Shown: piece by piece, positions 25,227 through 33,832 of the stretch | How the letters are laid out: each line of letters starts with the position of its first letter | How positions within the stretch are numbered: position 1 is the first letter of the stretch | Translations under genes and position numbers: made by a program | NCBI GenBank assembly: GCA_964478125.1 | Contig: CAYZGR010000017.1 | Location: forward strand, 1 to 49,800 | DNA: 49,800 nt | Source: FW021-bin31 sp964478125 | GTDB lineage: Bacteria; Bacteroidota; Bacteroidia; Chitinophagales; Chitinophagaceae | Direction of reading: 5' to 3' | The notes under the pieces: generated by a model | Database searches by the model: none | Seen by the model: the letters and a program-made list of their open reading frames with translations, nothing else | What the model was told of the DNA's origin: nothing

Positions 25227-25838
25227 TTAATAGTTTTTTCCTAAAGCGTAGCCCAGCATAATCGCGAAAGAGGTATTCCGGGTGAAAAAGGCCTTGCCCA
25301 GATTGGAGATATTAATGACCCCTATGTCCGCCTTGGCGGTAATACTGAACCTGTTGACAAATTCAGCACCCAGCTGCACATCCACCCCACCGTCGAAACG
25401 ATTAAAATAACCATTTTTTATGGGGTCAAATGATTCTATTTGTTCGCCGGATCTTTTGGCAGAAAAGGCATATCCGAAATAGGGTCCCAATCCTATCATC
25501 CATGCTCCATTCCCATTTCTCATCTCCGGTTTAAAAAGCAGGTCTACCGGAACAACCAGGTAATTAAGCCGGGTTTTTAAACGATATCCTTCAATCTGCC
25601 CGCTTCCTCCTTTTCCTTCATAAAACAGGGCAGGCTGAAGATACAGCTCGGGCAGGAGCGATAGATTTGCATATACGCCCCCCGCAAGTCCTGCAATCAA
25701 ATGGGTCGTGCTTTTCGAATCGCCCGATTTTGAGGTCATACTTGAAAAGTTAGGACCGGCTTTTATGCCAAAGGTAGTTTGAGAGAAAGCGGTTCCGGTC
25801 ACAACCAATGTAAGCAATGTGATCAATAGTTTTTTCAT
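25227..25838 (-). CDS. Outer-membrane beta-barrel protein (PorT-like), paralogue 1
   Basis: This is 203 residues: a signal peptide (1-19, Ala-Phe-Ser-Gln) followed by an eight-stranded-barrel-type sequence of alternating residues ending with a C-terminal aromatic pattern. The opening phrase of the mature protein (TFGIKAGPNFSSMTSK) and the block LLFKPEM-NGxGAWxIGxGPYxGY are shared with the next gene (25928-26653), so the two are tandem paralogues. The start is the ATG at 25838; a longer reading to 25913 would run through a terminator hairpin. It precedes the Gre-factor gene by 5 bases. The function is unknown; such small barrels are common abundant surface proteins in Bacteroidota. Confidence 0.85.
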   Translation of the reverse strand: MKKLLITLLTLVVTGTAFSQTTFGIKAGPNFSSMTSKSGDSKSTTHLIAGLAGGVYANLSLLPELYLQPALFYEGKGGSGQIEGYRLKTRLNYLVVPVDLLFKPEMRNGNGAWMIGLGPYFGYAFSAKRSGEQIESFDPIKNGYFNRFDGGVDVQLGAEFVNRFSITAKADIGVINISNLGKAFFTRNTSFAIMLGYALGKNY

Positions 25839-25861
25839 TCTTCTCGCTTTTAATAAAGCAT

Positions 25862-25869
25862 CAAATATA
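25862..25869 (-). promoter_or_regulatory. -7 box (TATATTTG) of barrel gene 1
   Basis: The minus-strand reading of CAAATATA is an exact TAnnTTTG element, 23 bases before the ATG at 25838. It directly continues the T-tract of the terminator of the preceding gene. Confidence 0.65.
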
Positions 25870-25873
25870 AAAA

Positions 25874-25901
25874 TATCCCGGCAACTAGGGTTGCCGGGAT
25901 A
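25874..25901 (-). terminator. Strong terminator after barrel gene 2
   Basis: A perfect 12-bp stem (arms 25874-25885 and 25890-25901, TATCCCGGCAAC and its complement) with a 4-base loop. On the minus strand it is followed by a T-rich tract (ATTTTTATATTTG). It lies 27 bases after the stop of 25928-26653. Confidence 0.88.
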
Positions 25902-25927
25902 GGGTTTTCGCAATTCTGAAAAGGTCT

Positions 25928-26647
25928 TTAGTATTTTCCAAAGGTATAGCCCAGCGTAACTCCGAAGTTGGTATTTCTCGCGGAGTTGTCATTGTCGCCA
26001 TTCTTCTGAAGGTTGATCAGCCCGAGGTTGGCGTTCAGACCGATATTGAATCCATTGGCCATCTCGTATCCCAATTGGACATTCGCACCCGCGTCAAAAC
26101 GATTGAGAGTGGGATCCCCTCCCATAACATCTTCTTTGAATGGATCAAAGGAACTTGATCCCTCAAAATCTCCTACTGCACCTGATAATTTTGATTTACC
26201 GGAGATACCGTAACCCAGGTAGGGACCTACTCCTATGATCCAGGCGCCGCTGCCATTGGGCATTTCAGGTTTAAATAAGAAATCAATGGGAAGAGTAAGA
26301 TAGTGAAGCCTTGTCTTGAATTTTCTGCTTACTCCATTATCTTCATAGGTTTCTTTTCCTCCTTTCCCTTCATACATTAGAGAAGGCTGAATATAAAACT
26401 GGGGAGCAATGGGTATATTGGCATATACGCCTCCTTCCACTCCCACCATCATCTCGCTGGTATTTTTTTCACCATTTGTTTTCGATGTCATACTCGAGAA
26501 GCTGGGACCGGCTTTAATGCCGAATGTAGTGGTGGGCATAACGCCATAGGGAGATGCGGTATTCATTTGGGCCTCCGCTTTTTTAACCGGGATCATCATT
26601 ATTCCCGACATGACTAAAGCCGCTATTGGCAACATTAATTTTTTCAT
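25928..26647 (-). CDS. Outer-membrane beta-barrel protein (PorT-like), paralogue 2
   Basis: This is 239 residues from the ATG at 26647 (241 from 26653, both in frame). A signal peptide ends near Ala-Glu-Ala-Gln (about residue 26). The mature part shares long blocks with the next barrel gene (FSSMTSK, GGVYAN, YEGKGG, FKPEM, GPYLGY) and carries an extra surface-loop insert of about 20 residues around SSSFDPFKED. It is probably an eight-stranded barrel ending at Lys-Tyr. It sits between two relatives, 47 bases after the third barrel's stop and before a strong terminator. The role is unknown. Confidence 0.85.
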   Translation of the reverse strand: MKKLMLPIAALVMSGIMMIPVKKAEAQMNTASPYGVMPTTTFGIKAGPSFSSMTSKTNGEKNTSEMMVGVEGGVYANIPIAPQFYIQPSLMYEGKGGKETYEDNGVSRKFKTRLHYLTLPIDFLFKPEMPNGSGAWIIGVGPYLGYGISGKSKLSGAVGDFEGSSSFDPFKEDVMGGDPTLNRFDAGANVQLGYEMANGFNIGLNANLGLINLQKNGDNDNSARNTNFGVTLGYTFGKY

Positions 26648-26700
26648 AATCATTGTTTTTAAAATTAGGGTCTTTCTTAGGATATTAAAAAAATCAGAAG

Positions 26701-27366
26701 TTAAAAGAGATAGCCAAGGGAGATACTGAGTACCTTGTTCCTTAGTATTTTGGAATCGCTGTTTTCCCCTTTGGGTGCATTGTTCGTAAAGCTCATTCCA
26801 TATTGAGCGCCTAACAACAGGCCGTTGCTGAATTCAAAACCCGCCAGCACATTACCGCCAATATCGGTAGATTTTAGATCGTCATTAGAATCGTTGCCGA
26901 ATTTAATGTCATGATCGGAATGACCGCTGATATCTCCCAGGTTCCCGTCGTAAGAGACCTCGCCGCCTACACCCGCTGCAATATAAGGCCCGGCGCCTAC
27001 GTAAAACTTAGTATTCGTGCCAATGGTAGGTTTGAATAAGATGTTTACAGGCACTTCAATATAGGTCGGCTTAATGGCCTCGGTGAAATCCCAGTTATTT
27101 CCCGAATACTTTAGTTTAGATCCTTTCTCGGTATAGAATACGCCCGGCTGTATCGAGAGCATGGAAGCCACCGGCAAGTCAACGATTAGTCCAAGGTGAT
27201 AGGAAGCCAGTGAGTTGGCATCCGGGATGCCATGCGTTTGATCCTGGGGCTCATATTTTAGATCGGCCAGATTGAGTCCGCCTTTTATTCCAAGTTTTAC
27301 CTGTGCAAAGGCGCTTCCGCCAATGATCATGCACAAGGTTGCAATGAATAGGATTTTCTTTTTCAT
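26701..27366 (-). CDS. Outer-membrane beta-barrel protein (PorT-like), paralogue 3
   Basis: This is 221 residues with a typical signal peptide (1-21, Gly-Ser-Ala-Phe-Ala-Gln). The mature chain opens with VKLGIKGGLNLADL, has VNILFKPTIG and YVGAGPYIAAGVGG at the same places as the two downstream paralogues, and ends with SISLGYLF, a C-terminal Phe typical of BAM substrates. It is more diverged than the other two. The ATG at 27366 is preferred over a reading to 27471 because only it starts with the signal peptide. It is the first gene in a minus-strand array of three barrels and a Gre factor. Confidence 0.85.
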   Translation of the reverse strand: MKKKILFIATLCMIIGGSAFAQVKLGIKGGLNLADLKYEPQDQTHGIPDANSLASYHLGLIVDLPVASMLSIQPGVFYTEKGSKLKYSGNNWDFTEAIKPTYIEVPVNILFKPTIGTNTKFYVGAGPYIAAGVGGEVSYDGNLGDISGHSDHDIKFGNDSNDDLKSTDIGGNVLAGFEFSNGLLLGAQYGMSFTNNAPKGENSDSKILRNKVLSISLGYLF

Positions 27367-27434
27367 GATTTTTAAGTTTTGTGTAAAAATCTTTGGATAA
27401 AGTATGATCAAAGAATATGCCATAATGAAGGCTA

Positions 27435-27450
27435 AGCAGCGGAGGCTGCT
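27435..27450. repeat. Inverted repeat AGCAGC-GGAG-GCTGCT
   Basis: Six-base arms enclose a 4-base loop, between the TlpA-like gene and the barrel array (both minus strand). It may be a weak terminator of the upstream gene, but no T-tract follows. Confidence 0.4.
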
Positions 27451-27497
27451 CTGTAAATATTTGATAGTCAATAAATTATTTAATATTAGAAAATGCT

Positions 27498-28883
27498 TCA
27501 GGCCCCTGTTTTTGGAACTGTCAGCTTGTTCAGAAAAGATCCCAATTGTTCCACATTTAAGTGCTTGGCAAGAATCTTTTTATCCTTGTCCAGCAGATAA
27601 ATTACCGGGGTCATATATACATCGTAAAGTTGTCTGTAAGTACTGGTCCCTTCCGGATCCCATAGATTGATCCAGTCGTTCAGATGATGTGCATCTATAA
27701 AATCCGTCCATTGTTTTTTGGTGCCTCCTGATAATACGCCAACAATCTTTACCCCCATGTTTTTCCACTGACCTTCATAAGCAGAATCCAGCCTGGGGAC
27801 TGTTATCTTACAATGTCCGCAGGTAGGATCCCAGAAGATTAATATGGTGTATTGGGCTTTTATATCGGAGAGCGTTACCGGCTTTAGGCTGATCGTTTGA
27901 AGTTTCAATGCGGGCGCCGTATTTCCAATTAAGTTGGGAGCTATCTTAGAGGCTTTGTCTATAATCTTCTTTAGCTGGTCTTCTTTGACCCAATAGGCCT
28001 GTCCCGTGACGTAATACTTCTCTACCAGATGTACGAATACCGCATCCATACCCATGTATGGAGATTTTTCATAGTGGGAGGTAAGCCACCAAAGGACATA
28101 TTTAAACACTTCTTTATTTGCTTTGGCCCGGTTTAATAGTTGATCTGCCGCGTTGCTCACCGAATCGGGAACAGGCGGTACCAATTGAGAGAAGTAACGT
28201 TGTAGTCTGGTTTCTAAAAGAGGGGTACGCACAATGCGATTGTCGGAAAAGTCAACGGGATCCCAATAATGGGTCCTGAAATAATGATATGCAAAAGCAG
28301 TATCTTTATTTCCTTTTGGTTTATCGGGGACTACCGGATCCTGCATAACTCTGAAAAGCGTGGCAAGCAATGTTTCCGGATATTTTTTGATGGTGTTTAA
28401 ACGGTATTGTTGAATATGCCTTCCCACCTCTTTTTGAATGGCGGCCATAGCGACAGAATCTTTGCCGGATTGTTTAGCGGCGGCTATATGCTGTTGTTCT
28501 TTATTTAAAAAATGGTTATACTGTTGAAACAGATCATTATCTTTTGAATGATGAAAGACCAGATTGGAAAAACGATTGGTTGAGTCTGCATTTATTTGAA
28601 AATGTTGTTTCTTATCAAGAAGCAATTCAAAATAACGTTGTTTATGCGGAAACAGAATGAAGTAAATTCCGCCGGGCAGCAGATCCTTCCCTTTGAATAC
28701 AGCCAGACCGGAAGAAGAAATCGTGGCGGAATCAATTAAATAAGTGTTTTTACCATAATAATTTCCAAGATAAAGTTTTCCCTGCTGCAGATGTTTAAGT
28801 TGTACCTGTATATCGTATCCGTCTTGCGCGGAAGCAATTCCTGCAGTTAGCAGGGATATTGAAATAAGGAGCAGATATTTCAT
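27498..28883 (-). CDS. TlpA-like thioredoxin-fold lipid/periplasmic protein
   Basis: This is 461 residues: a signal peptide (1-19), a beta-rich N-terminal domain at about 22-130 of the DUF4369 type, a helical middle, and a C-terminal thioredoxin fold of the TlpA/ResA type from about 320. The redox motif is Cys355-Gly-His-Cys358 in FWDPTCGHC, and the cis-Pro loop is TPVIYLLD. Such proteins are periplasmic thiol-disulfide oxidoreductases, with the DUF4369 arm possibly binding a client. The signal is not a lipobox, so a soluble periplasmic form is expected. It has a TAATTTTG -7 box 20 bases upstream and lies 43 bases after the SDR gene on the same strand. Confidence 0.88.
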   Translation of the reverse strand: MKYLLLISISLLTAGIASAQDGYDIQVQLKHLQQGKLYLGNYYGKNTYLIDSATISSSGLAVFKGKDLLPGGIYFILFPHKQRYFELLLDKKQHFQINADSTNRFSNLVFHHSKDNDLFQQYNHFLNKEQQHIAAAKQSGKDSVAMAAIQKEVGRHIQQYRLNTIKKYPETLLATLFRVMQDPVVPDKPKGNKDTAFAYHYFRTHYWDPVDFSDNRIVRTPLLETRLQRYFSQLVPPVPDSVSNAADQLLNRAKANKEVFKYVLWWLTSHYEKSPYMGMDAVFVHLVEKYYVTGQAYWVKEDQLKKIIDKASKIAPNLIGNTAPALKLQTISLKPVTLSDIKAQYTILIFWDPTCGHCKITVPRLDSAYEGQWKNMGVKIVGVLSGGTKKQWTDFIDAHHLNDWINLWDPEGTSTYRQLYDVYMTPVIYLLDKDKKILAKHLNVEQLGSFLNKLTVPKTGA

Positions 28884-28903
28884 TATACAATTTCTTAGAA
28901 AAG

Positions 28904-28911
28904 CAAAATTA
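28904..28911 (-). promoter_or_regulatory. -7 box (TAATTTTG) of the TlpA-like gene
   Basis: The minus-strand reading of CAAAATTA is an exact TAnnTTTG element, 20 bases before the ATG at 28883, within the 43-base gap after the SDR gene. Confidence 0.62.
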
Positions 28912-28926
28912 CGGCTTTTAAGCTGT

Positions 28927-29736
28927 TTATTTAAGAGGGGATCCCGGTTCTTTCTTAAAATGGTTATATACCAGTTTATCGGTAAGAGCCGGAAAGAGTT
29001 TATTCATTAAGACGGTAAGCTTTCCCTGAGAAGTCATGATCAGCGTTCTTCTTTTTTGAAGAATACCTTTTATGATCCGGGACGCCACTTCTTCCGCACT
29101 CATTAGTTTTTGTTCTTCCAGAGGGGTTTCTGCCTGTGCCCGCCCCTGTTCATTAAGAGCGGTATTTCGAATATTGGATGCGGTAAAGCCCGGACAGGCC
29201 CACATTACATGTAGTCCGTTATGCAGGTTCTCTGTCCGGAGGGCCTCCAGGAAACCTTGCATGGCAAATTTTGAAGAGGAATACCCCGTTCTTCCCGGCA
29301 GACCGCGATAACCGGCTATAGAGGATATGCCCACAACTGTTCCCCGGGTTTTTAACAATGCCGGCAGGGCATAATGGGTGCAATAGACCGTCCCCCAGAA
29401 GTTGATATCCATAAGCCGCTTTAATATATCCAGATTTTCCAATTGTTGAAAGAGCGCACGCATGGATATTCCGGCATTATTGATCAGCACGTCAATACGC
29501 CCTGCCTTTTTACAAGTATAAGCGATCAGATCTTTGCAATCCGCCTCTATGCCGACATCTGCTCTAAAAGTCGACAGTCGGGTTGATTTACATGATGCTT
29601 CCAGGGCGGATAGTTTGTCTTTATTTCTACTACAGGTGACCACAACAGCGCCCTGCCGGATACATTCCTTTACCAGGGCCAGACCGATTCCCGAGGTGCC
29701 GCCTGTAATAAGACATACTTTATTTTTTAATGACAT
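28927..29736 (-). CDS. SDR-family oxidoreductase
   Basis: This is 269 residues from the ATG at 29736. The cofactor loop TGGTSGIG is at 11-18, NNAG at 86-89, catalytic Ser139, Tyr152 and Lys156, and the phrase SSIAGYRGLPGRTGYSSSK. The C-terminal 40 residues are basic and hydrophobic (LTVLMNKLFPALTDKLVYNHFKK), as in SDRs of the DHRS7/'short-chain dehydrogenase with C-terminal membrane patch' type, so membrane association is possible. The substrate is unknown. An alternative start at 29757 lies within the predicted -7 box (29755-29762), which favours 29736. It is unlinked to other metabolic genes. Confidence 0.88.
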   Translation of the reverse strand: MSLKNKVCLITGGTSGIGLALVKECIRQGAVVVTCSRNKDKLSALEASCKSTRLSTFRADVGIEADCKDLIAYTCKKAGRIDVLINNAGISMRALFQQLENLDILKRLMDINFWGTVYCTHYALPALLKTRGTVVGISSIAGYRGLPGRTGYSSSKFAMQGFLEALRTENLHNGLHVMWACPGFTASNIRNTALNEQGRAQAETPLEEQKLMSAEEVASRIIKGILQKRRTLIMTSQGKLTVLMNKLFPALTDKLVYNHFKKEPGSPLK

Positions 29737-29754
29737 ATCCCAAATGATTTTGGA

Positions 29755-29762
29755 CAAAAATA
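29755..29762 (-). promoter_or_regulatory. -7 box (TATTTTTG) of the SDR gene
   Basis: The minus-strand reading of CAAAAATA is an exact TAnnTTTG element, 18 bases before the ATG at 29736. Confidence 0.58.
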
Positions 29763-29853
29763 AAAGAATAGCTGGAAAAGCGTAAAAGCCATGGAAGAGA
29801 CAGAAAATAGCCGGTTTTTTGGATTTGCTGTTGGCTTAAAAAAAAATTGTCAT

Positions 29854-29861
29854 TACCTTTG
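29854..29861 (+). promoter_or_regulatory. -7 box (TACCTTTG) of tRNA-Lys
   Basis: An exact TAnnTTTG element with TTG 20 bases upstream (29831-29833): a textbook Bacteroidota promoter, 44 bases before the mature tRNA. Confidence 0.75.
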
Positions 29862-29905
29862 CCCCGTTTTACAGACGTATCCCTGAAAAGGGCACTGTAT
29901 ATGCT

Positions 29906-29978
29906 GATTCGGTAGCTCAGTTGGTAGAGCACAACACTTTTAATGTTGGGGTCCTGGGTTCGAGCCCCAGCCGGATCA
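29906..29978 (+). tRNA. tRNA-Lys (anticodon UUU)
   Basis: This is a 73-base cloverleaf. The acceptor arms are GATTCGG (29906-29912) and CCGGATC (29971-29977), with a G-T pair and discriminator A at 29978. The D-arm is GCTCAGTTGGTAGAGC. The anticodon stem CAACA/TGTTG encloses CTTTTAA with TTT at 29939-29941. The variable loop is 5 bases, and the T-arm is CTGGG-TTCGAGC-CCCAG. CCA is not encoded (CTT follows). It is a single, isolated tRNA gene with its own promoter. Confidence 0.97.
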
Positions 29979-30279
29979 CTTTTCCTAACCGGCTCCCAAA
30001 GCCCTTATTTTGATGGCTTTTTACCTTGCTCTATTAGATACTTCACTTATCTATTATGATCCTTATTTTCTAACCTGCCCATTGGGAATATTAAAGTCTC
30101 AATTATATGTTTCTCTTTGGCTTTGTGGCTGTATGCTTAATTTGGTTCCTGTTGCTGCTAAGTTCCCACGAAGGACGATGCACCCCGTTGATTTTATAAT
30201 CAAACTTTATACTTTCTCATTTTTTGAGTAACTTGCACCATAGTACAAGAATCAAACCCAAATAAATCTTATTCAGGAT
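29979..30279. other. 301-base intergenic region between tRNA-Lys and aconitase
   Basis: I see no credible gene. A short open frame (30010-30231) has no start context and no family-like sequence. A near-consensus -7 box TAACTTGC (30228-30235, one mismatch) is the best promoter candidate for aconitase. Confidence 0.55.
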
Positions 30280-33006
30280 ATGAAACAAAAGATGGCCTCC
30301 CTGAAGAAATTACAGGAGGAAGGAGAATCCGTGGAAAAACTTCCATTTTCAATACGGATTTTATTGGAAAATGCATTGCGAAACCATGATGGTTTTGGCA
30401 TTACAGACGAGCATGTAGACATTCTAAAGCACTGGCAACCGAAAGGACAGGATAAGGAGATTCCTTATAAGCCGGCGCGTGTACTGATGCAGGACTTTAC
30501 CGGCGTGCCGAGCGTGGTGGATATTGCTTCCATACGTGCAGAAGCCATTCGTAAAGGTAAAGACGGGAGTCAGATCAACCCTGCTATACCGGTAGATTTG
30601 GTAATTGACCATTCTGTGCAGGTTGACTTTTTTGGTACAGAGTATGCTTATAAAAAGAATGTAGCGTATGAATATGAACGTAACCGGGAACGCTATCAGT
30701 TATTGAAGTGGGCCCAGCAGGGCTTGAAAAACTTTACCGTTGTTCCCCCCGGGATGGGGATATGTCACCAGGTGAATCTGGAGCACCTGGCTAAAGGTGT
30801 GATCGAAAGGGATGGTTGGGCATTCCCGGATACGCTGGTAGGTACCGATTCGCATACGCCCATGGTCAATGGTATCGGTGTGCTCGGATGGGGCGTAGGC
30901 GGAATTGAGGCAGAGGCTGCCCTGTTAGGCCAGCCCATCTACTTTTCTTGTCCCGAAGTCATCGGATTGAAACTGACCGGTAAACTTCCCGATGGCATTA
31001 CCGCTACGGATATGGTGTTGAATATTACCGAATTGTTGCGGGCTTACGGCGTAGTGGGCAAATTTGTGGAAGTATTCGGCGATGGCTTGAATCATCTGAC
31101 CGTACCGGATCGGGCCACCATTTCTAATATGTCGCCGGAGTTTGGCTGTACCGTTACCTATTTCCCGATTGATCATCAGACGCTTGAATACATGCGGCGC
31201 ACCAATCGTTCTCCCGAACAGATCCAACTGGTGGAAGAGTATTGTAAGGAGAACCTGCTGTGGCGTACCGGAGATGAAAAGATCAATTATTCCGATGTGG
31301 TAGAATTAAACTTGTCTAAGCTGGAACCTACTGTGGCAGGGCCCAAGCGTCCACAGGATAAGATACTCGTGAAAAACTTGCATAATAAGTTTGAAGATCT
31401 ATTGACGACAGAATTTAACCGGAAATATATACCGCTGAATAATCGCCAGGAAAAAGCCTGGCTTTCTGAAGGAGGGTCCGGAACGGAATTTACCTATCAG
31501 GAGAAAAAAAGTGATACGGAAGTGGTCGTGGAAGAGAACGAGTTGAAAACGGTCCGTATTAAACTAAAACATCAGGAATACAAATTGAGTGACGGGGATA
31601 TCGCTATTGCCGCCATTACCAGTTGTACCAATACTTCCAATCCCAGTGTGATGGTAGGGGCGGGCCTGGTGGCCCGTAAAGCCGTTCAGCGGGGTTTGCG
31701 AACCAAATCCTGGGTAAAGACCAGTTTGGCTCCGGGGTCAAAAGTAGTTACCCAATATTTACAACGGTCGGGTCTCAACGAAGATCTGGAGGCTTTACGT
31801 TTTCATACCGTCGGATATGGCTGTACTTCCTGTATAGGAAACAGTGGCCCATTGCCTCCTCATATTGCCAAGGCCGTGGAAGAAGGCGATATGGTCGTAG
31901 CTTCCGTATTGTCCGGTAACCGGAATTTTGAAGCCCGTGTACATCCTCAGGTAAGAATGAATTTCCTGATGTCCCCTATGTTGGTGGTGGCTTATGCATT
32001 GGTGGGCCGTATAGATATTGATCTAATTACCGAGCCTCTTGGAAAAGATCCCAATGGAGAATATGTTTATTTGAAGGACATATGGCCTACACAAGAAGAG
32101 ATCAACAAGGTTATCCTGGATTGTCTGAAACCCGAAGACTTCAAGGCTACCTATGATGTGATTTATGATGGAGAAGAGCAATGGCAAAACTTAGAGGCGC
32201 CGGCCGGGAAGGACTATCATTGGGACGAAAATTCCACCTATATCAGAGAAGTACCCTTTTTCAAGAATCTCCCTGAAACACCGGCTAATCCTGAAGATAT
32301 TGAAAATGCAAGAGTTTTGTTGAAACTGGGTGATTCCGTAACTACCGATCATATTTCTCCTGCAGGCGCTTTTAGCGAAAGTTCTCCTGCCGGTCAATAC
32401 TTAAAAGCCCATGGGGTGGAACGTCGCCTGTTCAACTCTTACGGGTCTCGTCGCGGAAATCATGAGGTAATGATGCGCGGAACTTTTGCCAATGTCCGTA
32501 TTAAAAATCAGATTGCTGAAAAAGAGGGAGGGTATACCACCCATTTCCCGGATAATAAGGAAATGACGGTGTACGATGCTGCTATGCAGTATAAGGAAGA
32601 AAAAGTGCCTCTGGTAGTTATTGCAGGTAAAGAATACGGCAGCGGCTCATCCCGCGATTGGGCGGCAAAAGGAACCGTTCTTCTGGGTATTAAAGCCGTG
32701 ATAGCTGAGAGCTACGAACGGATTCACCGCAGTAATCTTTTATGCATGGGGGTTTTACCCTTGGAATTTATAAACGGTGAAAATGCCGGGTCCCTGAAAC
32801 TGGATGGGAGAGAAACTTATACGATATCCGGGATCAGTGAAGGGTTGACGCCTGGTAAAAAACTGAAGGTAATTGCCGGGAAAGATAATGGGGAAAAGAC
32901 AGAATTTGAAGTAAAATGTAGATTGAATTCCAATATTGAAGTAGATTATTACCGGAATGGCGGTATTCTGCAATATGTTCTACGGGATTATTTGAAAAAG
33001 TCCTGA
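30280..33006 (+). CDS. acnA: Aconitate hydratase (AcnA type)
   Basis: This is 908 residues forming the monomeric iron-sulfur enzyme of the TCA cycle that converts citrate to isocitrate. The type is AcnA/IRP-like, shown by KLPFSIRILLENALRN near the N-terminus. Cluster ligands are Cys449 (TSCTNTSNP) and Cys515/Cys518 (GYGCTSCIGN). The swivelling C-terminal domain carries the KEYGSGSSRDWAAKG substrate loop. The N-terminus begins only about 18 residues before KLPFSIR, shorter than usual: the first strand seen in typical AcnA is missing, and an in-frame stop at 30241 prevents any longer reading. A near-consensus -7 box lies at 30228-30235. It is probably monocistronic, ending before a 12-bp-stem hairpin. 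Confidence 0.96.
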   Translation: MKQKMASLKKLQEEGESVEKLPFSIRILLENALRNHDGFGITDEHVDILKHWQPKGQDKEIPYKPARVLMQDFTGVPSVVDIASIRAEAIRKGKDGSQINPAIPVDLVIDHSVQVDFFGTEYAYKKNVAYEYERNRERYQLLKWAQQGLKNFTVVPPGMGICHQVNLEHLAKGVIERDGWAFPDTLVGTDSHTPMVNGIGVLGWGVGGIEAEAALLGQPIYFSCPEVIGLKLTGKLPDGITATDMVLNITELLRAYGVVGKFVEVFGDGLNHLTVPDRATISNMSPEFGCTVTYFPIDHQTLEYMRRTNRSPEQIQLVEEYCKENLLWRTGDEKINYSDVVELNLSKLEPTVAGPKRPQDKILVKNLHNKFEDLLTTEFNRKYIPLNNRQEKAWLSEGGSGTEFTYQEKKSDTEVVVEENELKTVRIKLKHQEYKLSDGDIAIAAITSCTNTSNPSVMVGAGLVARKAVQRGLRTKSWVKTSLAPGSKVVTQYLQRSGLNEDLEALRFHTVGYGCTSCIGNSGPLPPHIAKAVEEGDMVVASVLSGNRNFEARVHPQVRMNFLMSPMLVVAYALVGRIDIDLITEPLGKDPNGEYVYLKDIWPTQEEINKVILDCLKPEDFKATYDVIYDGEEQWQNLEAPAGKDYHWDENSTYIREVPFFKNLPETPANPEDIENARVLLKLGDSVTTDHISPAGAFSESSPAGQYLKAHGVERRLFNSYGSRRGNHEVMMRGTFANVRIKNQIAEKEGGYTTHFPDNKEMTVYDAAMQYKEEKVPLVVIAGKEYGSGSSRDWAAKGTVLLGIKAVIAESYERIHRSNLLCMGVLPLEFINGENAGSLKLDGRETYTISGISEGLTPGKKLKVIAGKDNGEKTEFEVKCRLNSNIEVDYYRNGGILQYVLRDYLKKS

Positions 33007-33027
33007 GTTATGCGGCATCTGAAAGTG

Positions 33028-33068
33028 AATAGCCAAAAGCCTGAATACCAGACAGACTTTTGGCTATT
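33028..33068. terminator. Hairpin between convergent acnA and barrel gene
   Basis: The perfect 12-base arms AATAGCCAAAAG (33028-33039) and CTTTTGGCTATT (33057-33068) enclose a 17-base loop. It is placed between two convergent genes, as expected for a bidirectional terminator, although the T-tract is weak. Confidence 0.65.
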
Positions 33069-33100
33069 ACATGTTATAGTCCTTTAAATCTAAAATTTCT

Positions 33101-33820
33101 TTACTTCAGATTGATACTAAGTCCTACATTGGCTTCGGGAGCCTGAATCGTTTTGATCCCGTTGCGATTATAAGAGACAAAATTGTAGCGTAAATCCGCG
33201 TTAAAGCTTAGGGGAGATGTTGGGCTGAATGGAATCCGGAGACCTATCATCGGGCTGGCACTAAAGGAGATACTGTTTTCTTTATCCACGAATTCTCCCC
33301 AATAGTTTTTATAGTTTACATCTGTGACTCCAATGCCTAATCCGATATAGGGTTTCACATTTTTTTTCTGATCTCCCAAGAAATATAAGATCGTGGGCTG
33401 AATAGGAATGAGTTGCAAGGTATGGGTTTGTACCGCAGAAATGGTCGTATTTTTATCTTGGTATATTTTCCTTGGTATTCTTTCATAATAATCATAGAAG
33501 CCCGATCCGAGTCCAACGGCTATTTTAGGATTGATCTGATACAATAGGGATGCGCGCCATCCGTTAGTGCTGGTTTTGTCGGTGTAATCTTTCAGGCTTC
33601 CCAAGGGTTGGGAAAGCCCATAATTAAGATCCAGCCACAACCGGGTGGGCCCGCTTCGGCGCATGATCGTCTGATCTTGATTTATTTCTCCGTTTCTGCC
33701 TACCTGATTCCTTTGATATGGCGGGCGGCTCGGGTAGGGATATCTTCTGTATTGTGCCTGTACCGCAATTGCCGGTATAAATAGCAGCAATGTAAATGCG
33801 GTTTTCCATATATTTTTCAT
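33101..33820 (-). CDS. Outer-membrane beta-barrel protein
   Basis: This is 239 residues with a signal peptide (1-22, Val-Gln-Ala-Gln), a short basic and Pro/Tyr-rich segment (about 23-55: YRRYPYPSRPPYQRNQ), then an alternating barrel sequence (WLDLNYGLSQPLGSL, PKIAVGLGSGFYDYYERI, PTILYFLGDQKKNVKPYIGLGIGVTDVNY, SFNADLRYNFVSYN) ending in SINLK. The phrase KPYIGLGIG is typical of small OmpW/PorT-like barrels. It lies 12 bases downstream of a DUF4136 lipoprotein gene, so the two are probably one transcript. The function is unknown. Confidence 0.83.
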   Translation of the reverse strand: MKNIWKTAFTLLLFIPAIAVQAQYRRYPYPSRPPYQRNQVGRNGEINQDQTIMRRSGPTRLWLDLNYGLSQPLGSLKDYTDKTSTNGWRASLLYQINPKIAVGLGSGFYDYYERIPRKIYQDKNTTISAVQTHTLQLIPIQPTILYFLGDQKKNVKPYIGLGIGVTDVNYKNYWGEFVDKENSISFSASPMIGLRIPFSPTSPLSFNADLRYNFVSYNRNGIKTIQAPEANVGLSINLK

Positions 33821-33832
33821 AACGACAGTTTT

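Noticed and set aside
25839..25913. 25-residue N-terminal extension of barrel gene 1
   Set aside because: It would read through the terminator and the -7 box; the signal peptide starts at 25838.
30010..30231. 73-codon open frame after tRNA-Lys
   Set aside because: No ribosome-binding site, no signal peptide or domain, and a composition typical of non-coding DNA.
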